64,000 nucleotides of DNA from Gigaspora margarita. Lineage: Eukaryota; Glomeromycota; Glomeromycetes; Diversisporales; Gigasporaceae. The position numbers were made by a program, and so were the translations under genes. Below, in pieces: positions 56,061-64,000 of the stretch; positions within the stretch are counted from its first letter, which is position 1, and every line of letters begins with the position of its first letter. Under the pieces are notes generated by a model, which was not told the DNA's origin, did no database searches, and worked only from the letters and a program-made list of their open reading frames with translations. The stretch is from positions 363,076 to 427,075 of the forward strand of contig WTPW01000197.1 of assembly GCA_009809945.1 (NCBI GenBank), in the 5' to 3' direction.

Positions 56061-57157
56061 CCCTCCTCAGGGTGGACTTCTTTGTGGATATGATACACTT
56101 TTGTGCATTGGTTTGTAGTGTATATGAAAACCTGGATGTTGTAGATGATTTGCTTATGAACCGAACCATGCATACCGGGTGTTATTGATTAATAGGATAA
56201 TAACCGGACCGATGCTATGAAAAGTCTGCAGATTACGTGACCAGCGAGACAAAATCCCATATGTGTATTTCATAGTCATGTGTTGGAAATGGGTCGAATG
56301 ACAAAAAATTAATGATCTATGGATCCTGTTTATTTTTACTTGTAAGCTTTTTTATATAATATAAGTAATAAATATATACTAGAGTTTTTTAAAAAAATTT
56401 AAGCGAAGATATAAAGAATTTTTAAAAAACTTTAAGCGATGATATATTAAAGATTATTTTTTTAAAAAAAAAATTTAAGTGATGATACTTATTAAAAAAA
56501 ATTTAATCAATTCCCATTAAAATCTTACATTTTTTAACCATATTAAAAACATTTTGATCGATCAAATATATACTTATTTGATCGATCAGTTTAATCGATC
56601 ATTGATTGGCCTATTGTTGCTCGAGCCCAGTAATTGGTGCTCGATCATTGATCTAAGTCGATCAATGATCGAGTATCATATAATCGAGTCAATTCACTAA
56701 TCTGAGGTTGAAACATGCTTTCTTGGACCTTTTACTAAGTGAAAAATGGGTTTAAAGTTAGAAAAAATTTTTTTTAAAATAAAATTTTAAACCCATTTTC
56801 ACTTAGCAAAAGGTCCGAGAAAGGCGTTTTAATCTCAAATGTGCTGTAAAATTACATGCTGAACAACTTTGCTTAAGAGCCCAAAGTAGGAAAAAAGTTA
56901 GATCATTAAATATGATAAATTTTAACTTTAGTACATAGATAACCCATTTTTCTTACAAGGTAACCTACTTCCTTAGCCTAAGTAAAGTTGTTCAGAGCAT
57001 AATTTTACACATAACTGCTGATTTAAAATTTGTAAATATTTGTTTTTGACAGAGTTACATTTTGAAAAAATGCAAAATTGGCAAAATTTTAATGTGGTTT
57101 TTAAGCTCAAAATTTTCTTCTTTTCTTGTTCTATATGCTCACAAAATTTAATTTTAA

Positions 57158-57444
57158 GGGGGTCGACTAAAGCCAGGTGTGTTCACATGATAAATGGCCA
57201 ATCAAATCATAAAAATTTGATCTTTAAAGATCAACCCAACGAGACAAAAACAAAGAAAAAAAGTGAAAAATGCTGAAAATACAAGAAACGAGTGTCTAAA
57301 CCTGTCTAGAAGTATTAATAAAAAATGTTGGAAAGACAATTTTACTTATAATAAAAGCCCTAACTCTAACTCCTAACTAACCCTTACCCTAATTTTAATT
57401 AAATAATCAAAAACCCATAAACACACCTGGCTTTAGCCATTTCC
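57158..57444. mobile_element. MITE with CTAAAGCCAGG ends, inserted in a foldback arm
   Basis: Left GGGGGTCGACTAAAGCCAGG and inverse right GGAAATGGCTAAAGCCAGG. Flanked by ATTTTAA at 57151-57157 and 57445-57451. The opposite arm of the host palindrome is continuous at this point (54034-54056), which proves the insertion. Same family as 790-1083. Confidence 0.82.
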
Positions 57445-57639
57445 ATTTTAAGTTAATTAGTTAAGTCGAGAAGGATCTTCAGCTCAAAGTTTATAGTAAA
57501 TTCATATATTTTTTTATAATTTTTATTATAAACTTATTTCTAGGGGACATGTCCTATAACTGTTATTGGCTAAGCCAACTAAGCCAATAAAATTTTATCG
57601 GCTTGGTCGGTCAAAAAATTTTGATTGACCAGGATCACT

Positions 57640-58227
57640 AGGACCCTGAATAATCTATGTAATGTCATATTTGAAAAATCACTAATGGAGGGCCGTTTTT
57701 TAAAAAAGGTTATATTTGAAAAGTAGGTATTGGGTAAAAAGGTTATATTTGAAAACAGGTAATGGTTAAAATAAGTATATTTAAAAGAATGCTAACAGGT
57801 CAGTTTTTTAAATGTTATATTTGAAAAGTGGTAATGGAAATAGTGAGAAGGGCAGGGCAGGTTTTCTTTNNNNNNNNNNNNNNNNNNNNNNNNNNNNNNN
57901 NNNNNNNNNNNNNNNNNNNNNNNNNNNNNNNNNNNNNNNNNNNNNNNNNNNNNNNNNNNNNNNNNNNNNNNNNNNNNNNNNNNNNNNNNNNNNNNNNNNN
58001 NNNNNNNNNNNNNNNNNNNNNNNNNNNNNNNNNNNNNNNNNNNNNNNNNNNNNNNTGGAAAAGTTTTTTTGAAAGCTTACATTTTGAAAATTGGTAAGCA
58101 ATACCAATACCAAAGTTGGTACCTGATGTTTGAAGTGTAGCTAATATATACCAAAATAGAACCGCTAACCAAAAAAATTTTTACTATGATCCTCAAATAT
58201 AACCTCTCATAGATTATTCGGGGTCCT
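57640..58227. mobile_element. MITE AGGACCC-GAATAATCTATG with 8-bp TSD and gap
   Basis: Ends AGGACCCTGAATAATCTATG and inverse AGGACCCCGAATAATCTATG. GGATCACT at 57632-57639 and 58228-58235 is a perfect 8-bp duplication. The interior has repeats of GTTATATTTGAAAA (about 57711, 57740, 57816) on the left. The gap 57870-58055 hides the centre. Ends resemble 10315-10493. Confidence 0.82.
57870..58055. other. Assembly gap (N)
   Basis: 186 unknown bases in the middle of the MITE. Open frames called across it are artefacts. Confidence 0.99.
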
Positions 58228-58235
58228 GGATCACT

Positions 58236-58880
58236 AGTATAAAGGCATCATTAATGTTGAATAGTATTTGATTAGCATGTTTAATTTTTTGATTTAGATT
58301 TATTTATATATTATTTATATAATGCTTCGATAAGTAATCATTATTTTTAACTTTTCAATAATTCTAAAGAAATGTCGCATTTATTTTTATTATTACACCT
58401 AAATATAAAATTTTTATTCATTCGCTAAAGTTTCGTCATTTGTCAATTTGTCAATTGTCAATTTGATAATGGTATAAATTTTTGAACAAAATTAAACGAT
58501 TGAAGTAGAGAAATATTACATAAAGAATAGCTAATTGTTTTACAGTACAATAAATACCTCCTCTATAGAATTTTATAGCAAAAATTCTCATGAATTAATG
58601 ATTAGATTTGCATAATTTTTGATACTATTCGAAACGTGATGCAAATCTTTTTACTAGGTTATGAGAATTTTGACTCTAAAAATTGTATAGGGGAGGTGCT
58701 TAGTTTAGGAAGAATACAGTAATACAAAAGAGAAAAACTCATGTTAAATCTAAATTTCATGGACAAACCCAATTTTTTTTTTTTTCTAAAATCTCAAACT
58801 TTTGCAAAAGATATTAAAATTAAATACTGTATCATAGAATTATAAAGTTTTTTTTTAGTTATAAATAACATATAAATCTG
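58236..58880. other. Intergenic with one inverted-repeat patch
   Basis: 58545-58705 is an inverted repeat: ATACCTCCTCTATAGAATTT / AAATTGTATAGGGGAGGTGCTTAG-type ends, with CATGAATTAATG...GATTTGCATAA and GATGCAAATC inside. Probably a short MITE. No gene. Confidence 0.5.
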
Positions 58881-59129
58881 TTAAGTAATTCTTTTTTTTT
58901 GATTAAAAAAAAGGTTCTTTAAATACTGGTAATCTTTATTCAATTGAATTCCAGAGTAGTCATCCGAATTGACATGTCCCCATCTGGTTATGCACATTTT
59001 CGGTAACTCATACAGGGTCTCCAAAATTCCGGGTCGCGATATGTTGGAGTCATCAGAGTCATGGTCGTCTGGATCGGAATTGATCAATTTTGCCCCAAAA
59101 TCATAAAAAATTTTACTAATCATATCCAT
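58881..59129 (-). CDS. Hypothetical short open frame (low support)
   Basis: Eighty-two codons on the minus strand from ATG at 59129. The sequence is mixed in composition (SDPDDHDSDDSNISRPGILE, then YELPKMCITRWGHVNSDD) and not a low-complexity artefact, which sets it apart from neighbouring open frames. I do not recognise it. Its 3' end runs into an A/T homopolymer, and its 5' end abuts repeat words (GGCTAAAGCCA at 59141), so it may be the remnant of one exon. Confidence 0.3.
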   Translation of the reverse strand: MDMISKIFYDFGAKLINSDPDDHDSDDSNISRPGILETLYELPKMCITRWGHVNSDDYSGIQLNKDYQYLKNLFFNQKKRIT

Positions 59130-59640
59130 TTTCAGGGGATGGCTAAAGCCAAGTGCTAGGGATGCATCAGTTCTGAAAAAGACTGGTCCAGGACTGGGAC
59201 CGGACTGGGACCGATAAGGACTGTGGGACCATTAAAGGACCGGTCCTGGGACCGGTCCTTGTAAACATAACTGTGATGTTCGTATCACCCAATCAAATTT
59301 CTTGATCAGGTGTAATGTAGATCATATGAGGTGTTACGTATTAAAACAGCCCTTTTTTGCAATTTTTTGAAAATTGAGTTTTCATTAGATTTATATAAAT
59401 TTTGGCATGATCGATATTTTTCAATTATAAATGAAAGTCGATTTGCATAATAAAAAATCAAGATAATTGTAAAAGAAAAATTACACGAAGCTGTGTAAGG
59501 CCAACACATCACGAGATTACCCGATAGTCATCTGTTACATTTAACCAATCAAAATCGTGAAATTTAATTAATCCCGGATCAGTCCGAAAATCAAAACAAA
59601 TGATTAAACTCAATTATCTCAAAATAAAATATATGTAAAA
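59130..59640. other. Repeat-rich intergenic
   Basis: 59141-59151 repeats the GGCTAAAGCCA end of the MITEs at 790 and 57158. 59185-59268 is a cluster of GGACCGG / CCGGTCC words in both orientations. 59285-59325 (AATCAAATTTCTTGATCAGGTGTAAT) matches 22192-22217. No gene. Confidence 0.45.
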
Positions 59641-59642
59641 AA

Positions 59643-60385
59643 GTAGGGATGTTAAGTGGTTCGTTCAGTTCAGTTTCGGTCCAGTCCCATAAAGTTCAAA
59701 GAAAAAAATGAACTGAACTGAAGTTTATAAACTTCAGTTCAATTTTAAAGTTTAAACTTGAGTTCATAAACTTAAAGTATGAACTTGAGGTTAACTTTGA
59801 AATTCAAACTCTAGTTAATGAACCTAAGTTCACTAGAGCTATTATCCGGTAAGAAATAATTATCCAGGCAGGTCAGATATTGTCTGACCTGCCTGGATAA
59901 TTATTTTTTTACTTAGTCACGATAAATGTTAGATTTATAGTTGTTAGATGAAACCTCGAAGTTTCATGCTAATAAAACTACGTACGTACTAACAAATTAA
60001 GATTGCATCATAACTTGCTGTACAATAGAATCATATGACTTTGCTGTAGCTTTGGTTGACAAAATGTCTTTCTAAGCATGCATAATATGTATGTACGTAC
60101 GTTCGTACAAAGATTCGACATGCCGTATTACAAATTATATTTAATTTACTGATAATTTTTTTATCATACGTATTACGATTTTGTTATAACCGGGTTCATA
60201 TAAACTGAGTTTTCAACCCAGTTTTATAAGCTAAGTTTATAAACTGGGTTTATAAATCAGGTTTATAAACTAGATAATAAAACTGGTTCAAGAACTTGTC
60301 GTTAATTTTTCTTTGAATGAACGGCTAAAAAGAGTAGTTTGAACCAGGTTCAGACCCGGTTCATTTGAACGACTTAACATCCCTA
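59643..60385. mobile_element. hAT-like MITE TAGGGATGTTAAGT truncating a gene
   Basis: Left TAGGGATGTTAAGTGGTTCG and inverse right TAGGGATGTTAAGTCGTTCA. The interior has GTTCAGTTCAGTTT, GAACTTGAG repeats and AACTGGGTTTATAAA repeats in both orientations. The right end falls directly after the codons for FLNTNEP of the minus-strand gene, so the element terminates that coding region. No TSD found. Confidence 0.7.
59855..59905. repeat. Perfect 23-bp stem-loop
   Basis: AATAATTATCCAGGCAGGTC with AGA, then TATTG as loop, then the exact inverse. 23 paired bases with no mismatch inside the MITE at 59643-60385. It may be a tiny nested MITE. Confidence 0.85.
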
Positions 60386-61089
60386 GGTTCGTTGGTGTTC
60401 AAGAAAGCACCTATCATACCAGAGTATAATTCAAGGGCATGCCTGTTCTTGCTTAGAAAAAAATCGCCTTTTAAAAATCGATAGGTGGTATAAGGATTCG
60501 AACCAGGAGTACGGCCCAATAAGCAAGTCATGTGAATAGGTGAGAGGTGTTTTCTATGTTTCGTTGGTACCTGATTTATTTCTTGAGGTATAGTGGCCAA
60601 AATGGGAGGAAATCTTCTAGTTTTGGGATTCTTACAGCTTCAACAAATGGCTACTTTGGTAGGTTTATTAGTCAGATGACGCAGGTAAACAGGTGTGTTA
60701 GGGAATGCTATTGGTAAAGTATAGCCTTCACCTGGATTATATGTGATACATTGAGTAGATGAGCATAACATTAAAATCGAGCAATAGCAACAGGGTATAT
60801 GAGGATGGTCTTGCAAAATTTTTGATTCAAATTCATGAAGAAGTTTTTTTAATAAAGAGGATGGTCTCCAGGGTGGAAAGATCGAAGACTGACTAACCAT
60901 TTGAACATTATGTTCAGGTGATGATTCATTATTTATTCCCAATTGGTTTACTTCATCATAATAAATATAAGAACGAAAAGCATGATTACTTTCATTAGTC
61001 TGATTATTTCTATTTAGGTCAGGAGAAATAGAATCTGTATAATCACAAATCGAATAGCGATGTATTGCATAATTTTTAGTTTTTCTCAT
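60361..61089 (-). pseudogene. Cys-rich protein fragment with one in-frame TGA, cut by a MITE
   Basis: One frame from ATG 61089 with a single stop TGA at 60642-60640. Before it: HIPCCYCSILMLCSSTQC and, around the stop, AIC-stop-SCKNPKTRRFPPIL, giving two CxxC pairs that suggest a zinc-binding module. After it: INQVPTKHRKHLSPIHMTCL, LGRTPGSNPYTTYR and MIGAFL. This order (paired Cys, RRFPPIL, then a patterned LSPI...L) resembles the N-terminal region that precedes Helitron-type Rep/helicase proteins in fungi, but no Rep or helicase motif is present, so that is tentative. The coding region ends where the MITE at 59643-60385 begins. Confidence 0.55.
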
Positions 61090-61458
61090 GTTTTTATTTA
61101 TCTACTTATTTATGTTTTTGTTTTTTAACAGATTATTATTGATATTTATTTTTTTATTTTATTTTTAAAAAAAATGGTTTGTTATGATTACAGTCTTTTA
61201 TAAGTGTTTTTTTGATCATTTTTTAACTTTAAAAACCTGATTAATCTTATTTATGCATTGGATTATCAAATATCTTAGAGATGACTATCGGTCTTGTAAT
61301 TTATTATCAAATTTAATCATATTAATCATTAAATAGCAGAATAAATAAAAGGTTTATTTATATAATGCAATATACAATAATTCAAATTTTATTAACAAAA
61401 CACTGCAATGAATGTTCTTTTTTTCTTATTTTTATTTTATTTTTTTTTTAAAAAATTA
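61090..61458. other. Spacer between two minus-strand genes
   Basis: AT-rich spacer holding the presumed 3' end of the upstream gene and the promoter of the downstream fragment. No feature could be fixed. Confidence 0.4.
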
Positions 61459-62976
61459 TTATTCAGGCGAGCCCGAACTTTCATACATTTCTGATTCTTG
61501 GTAAACATTTTCTGTTTCTTCTTCATGGAACTGATCTTCTGGATCATCTTCTACTCGGGTATGTAAGTAGTTTGTTTGGTTTTCATTTGATTGTTTGCGA
61601 TTTACATCATTATTAATCTTCTCAGTATCTTTGCTAGGGTTTAAATTTGCTTTTTAAACCATTTTAATAGATAAAAAAAGATAAGCAATTAAATTATTTA
61701 ATTATTAAGTTACTAAAATATTTAATTTTTAAGTTATTAAATTATTTAATTTCAAGTTACTAAATAATTTAATTTTTTTAGCATAAGTAACAATATTATC
61801 TAAATTACTAGGCTAGTGAAATATCATGAAAGAATTTTGTTACAAAATGCTGCAAATCGAAAATTAGAAAAGGAATTTTTAAATAATTAATAAAATTAAT
61901 TTAGTTCTTTGTTGATACATAAGTTACGTATCGGAATTGTATTAATTTAAAACAATAAAAATCACTGATATCGATACATAACTATATAGTTCATTAGGAA
62001 ACTAAATTAATTTTATTAATAACTAAGTATTTGGTTTTCAGTTTTCCTTCTGTAGATTTATTATTTCAAATATGTATCTTTTTTACCTTTAACATCATTC
62101 ATCACTGCTCTTAATCTTTTTGCCCTATTATGCTTCTGTTGGATTTCTTCATTGGCTTCGCTTCTTTCTCTTCGGGTTGAATTTTTAGGAGGAGATTTGT
62201 CAAATTTTTTAGCTAATTTCTCTAGGTCTTCATTTCTACGTTTCTTATCTTTTGCTGCTTGTTTATTATCACTTGTTTTTGAAGCACCTTGATTAGGATT
62301 ACTCCACTCAATAACATCACAAAGGATGCATAGCGACTTCTTTAATGTTACCAATTCCCCTGCTACAGAGAATATGGGTTGACGTTGGGTGGCCTCAGAC
62401 ACATTTAGATGGTGACCTGATGGTTCGTATTTACATAAAATTAACATTGGAACTTTTGATGAAGTTACACCATCGTAAGCATCTCTTTTAAGTCAGAAAG
62501 AAGCCATATCACCTTCAATCATACTTGTGTCTTGAACTTGGCCTGTAAAAATGCCAAAAGCAGGTGATACAGGAAGGTTGTGAACAGTAGGGAAATCGTC
62601 TAGTGTTTGGATATTCAAAGGAGTATTTTGTTCTACTATAATCTAAGATAAATAGTAAAAATGAAAAAAATATAGGTTAATATACAATCATATTATATAT
62701 TTAATAAAAATATTTTTTTTAATTATATTGATTAAGTTGTATAGGTTTTTATTTTACATGTAATTCGTTATTGACAAAAGCAAATCGGCCGACTATTAAT
62801 GATATATTAGACTGGGAAATTTCTTCAACTAATGTTGTCTCATTAAACCTAAAGGCTTTAAATTTGTATTCCACAAAATCATTAGTACCAGTTCTATAAA
62901 CAGTGGTACTGTGGCAGCATTTGGGGGATCCTGAAACATTTTTAATGAATGATACTGCACAAAAGATAGAAGACAT
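61459..62976 (-). CDS. Three-exon gene of unknown function with one in-frame TGA
   Basis: Exons 62976-62758, 62642-62087 and 61649-61459, joined in phases 0 and 1 with GTAAAA donors and AG acceptors. The only fault is TGA at 62495-62493, in MASF-stop-LKRDAYDG, where Trp (TGG) is plausible. Residues 1-150 look like a compact beta-rich domain (VYRTGTNDFVEYKFKAFRFN, IFTGQVQD, VPMLILCKYEP), possibly an OB fold. The following LKKSLCILCDVIEW is hydrophobic, then comes a highly charged coiled segment (KDKKRRNEDLEKLAKKFDKS and ERSEANEEIQQKHNRAKRLR) and an acidic tail (VEDDPEDQFHEEETENVYQE) ending SSGSPE. I do not recognise the family. OB-fold proteins of this look accompany fungal transposons, which is only a hint. 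It lies about 370 bp upstream of, and in the same direction as, the fragment at 60361-61089. Confidence 0.65.
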
Positions 62977-64000
62977 GGTTTAACTTTATTTATATTTTAT
63001 AATTATTATTATTTTTTACTTTTTTTTTAAAAAAAATTTATTATTTTTTTTTTGAAATAGAGAAAGCGAAACCAAGTACTTATATAGGCGAAATATATTA
63101 TAGAAAACTGTTACTATTAATTATTTTTATTTATTTATTTATTTATTTATCAAGTTATTGCTAATAATATTTATTTTATATTTTTTTTTAATTAATTAAT
63201 AAACAATTTTATTATCAATATTTTAGTCAAAGTATAAGAGTTCGAATGAATAAGATTTTGATATTATTTTAAAGGAGTCACATTTTTTTTTCTTCAAATG
63301 TTTGGTTGGTTGTTATTTAAGGTAATCGAGAATTTTTTTATTTATTGAATTAATTAAAAAAAATTAAACTGTTAATTATTAATTATTAATTAAAAAAAAT
63401 TAAACAATTAATTAACTTAACATGAGTATTTTAAATTGGAAGTTTTTTTTCAATAAAATATTTACTAAATTAAGTTAATCATTTATGCAACTATGTCAAT
63501 GCACCTCGTTAAAATTATTCAGAATAAATGGGAAATTCTTTTAACAATTATTTTAAAAATATTAAAAAATTTTTAAAACTTCTAGTCCAATTTAAAAAGG
63601 ATCTCTATAAAGTGCATTGTAACTCAAATTAAAAAAGGAATTTCATATTATTGGGCTCATTTAAGCCTCAACAGATGTGTGTATACATTTTTATATTTAT
63701 TACCTATTTCCACAAATAAGATTTGAATATGAACTTTTGGAATATTATCGGCTAAACATTTTTTTCTTCTCATAAAGTCGTCACGATAACAATTTCACGA
63801 AAATTATAATAATCGGTAAAGTAACCAATTAGAAAAATAAAGTTAATCAATAAAGTGAAATCAAGTAATTATATAGACAAAATATATTTATAGAAAACAT
63901 TACTATTAATTATTTTTTATTTATTTATTTATCAAGTTATTACTAATAATTTTTATTTTATATTTTTGATTTAATTAATAAACAATTTATTATCAATATT
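62977..64000. repeat. Upstream region with a ~165-bp direct repeat
   Basis: 63058-63220 and 63843-64000 are direct copies about 780 bp apart: both have ATTATTTTT/ATTTATTTATTTAT, ATCAAGTTATT(G/A)CTAATAAT, TTAATTAATAAACAATTT and TATCAATATT, plus (G)CGAAACCAAGTACTTATATAG / GTGAAATCAAGTAATTATATAG. The first copy is the immediate 5' flank of the gene starting at 62976. The second reaches the window edge, so a second gene copy or an LTR-like structure may lie beyond. No gene in between. Confidence 0.7.

Larger units (their letters stand above)
54363..56699. mobile_element. hAT-like element with perfect 8-bp TSD, carrying a retroelement relic
   Basis: Ends TAGTGAATTGACTCGA and inverse TAGTGAATTGACTCGA match perfectly over 16 bp. 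Both flanks carry ATCTGAGG (54355-54362 and 56700-56707). Subterminal regions (54390-54535, 56560-56685) are rich in TCGATCA/TGATCGA words in both orientations, like hAT subterminal binding sites. No transposase remains; the centre is occupied by the retroelement fragment at 54697-56060. Confidence 0.85.
53921..57562. mobile_element. Foldback element of ~1 kb, split by two later insertions
   Basis: Ends CAGTCATAGGACAAGTCCCC and (inverse) CAGTTATAGGACATGTCCCC. Arms match for about 500 bp: GAGCTGAAGATCCTTCTC, TTTTTGACAGAGTTACATTT, GTAAAATTATGCTCTGAACA and TTACTATAAACTTTGAGC in inverted order. Removing 54363-56699 and 57158-57444 leaves an almost complete palindrome centred near 56780 (AAATGGGTTTAAA / TTTAAACCCATTT). 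Four-base TTAT occurs on both flanks. It is the oldest of the nest. Confidence 0.8.

Noticed and set aside
57808-58113. Open frames on both strands across the second N run
   Set aside because: Gap artefact inside a MITE.
60483-60520. tRNA B-box-like GGTTCGAATCC on the minus strand
   Set aside because: It is codons for PGSNP in a conserved coding stretch; no A box or cloverleaf at the required distance.
60361-62976. Alternative genetic code with TGA as Trp
   Set aside because: The large sacsin-BTB gene and other frames use TGG for Trp and stop normally, and one TGA sits in a Cys motif; isolated mutations explain it better.

Overview
The window is very AT-rich eukaryotic DNA. It has short phased GT-AG introns, long gene-free stretches and dense nested transposons. 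The gene content points to an arbuscular mycorrhizal fungus of the Rhizophagus type: a sacsin-like giant gene, a BTB domain, relics of tyrosine-kinase-like kinase, Pif1 and hAT genes, and spliced Tc1-type transposase. The organism is inferred from style and recollection of such genomes, not from a marker gene.

Layout. 0-3.4 kb holds AT-rich repeats and two small inverted-repeat elements. 3.47-17.34 kb is bounded by long, diverged terminal inverted repeats. It holds a decayed, intron-containing Tc1/mariner-type transposase (+ strand), a five-exon Cys-rich gene of unknown function on the opposite strand, and later insertions: a 5'-truncated LINE with target-site duplication and poly(A), hAT-like, Mutator-like and palindromic MITEs. 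17.3-26.2 kb has no gene; it is a repeat field with a tRNA-headed SINE, hAT-like, Mutator-like and Tc1-like non-autonomous elements, and stem-loop clusters. 26.3-27.2 kb carries an intact single-exon gene for a Ser/Thr/Pro-rich single-pass membrane protein with a YNG-repeat tail. 28.6-42 kb has relics (Pif1 helicase, hAT transposase, kinase C-lobe) and satellite-like arrays (20-bp minisatellite, GATCCGG arrays, 326-bp palindromic array with an assembly gap).

The centre of interest is 42,697-51,840. This is one 11-exon gene whose exon phases all agree and give a 2,761-residue protein: two sacsin-type GHKL ATPase-like repeats, about 900 residues of following sacsin-like sequence, and a C-terminal BTB domain. 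It is intact, unlike most coding sequence around it. Downstream lie a ~145-bp minisatellite (52.5-53.5 kb), a Russian-doll of three nested mobile elements (53.9-57.6 kb), a MITE with a gap, and at 60.4-63.0 kb two minus-strand genes that each carry one in-frame TGA.

How it fits together: nearly all the DNA is mobile-element derived. Many insertions can be ordered in time by nesting and target-site duplications. The sacsin-BTB protein could couple a GHKL chaperone-like scaffold to a cullin-3 ubiquitin ligase through BTB; this is inference from domain families. The 14-kb inverted-repeat unit is the best candidate for an undescribed composite element carrying a cargo gene.
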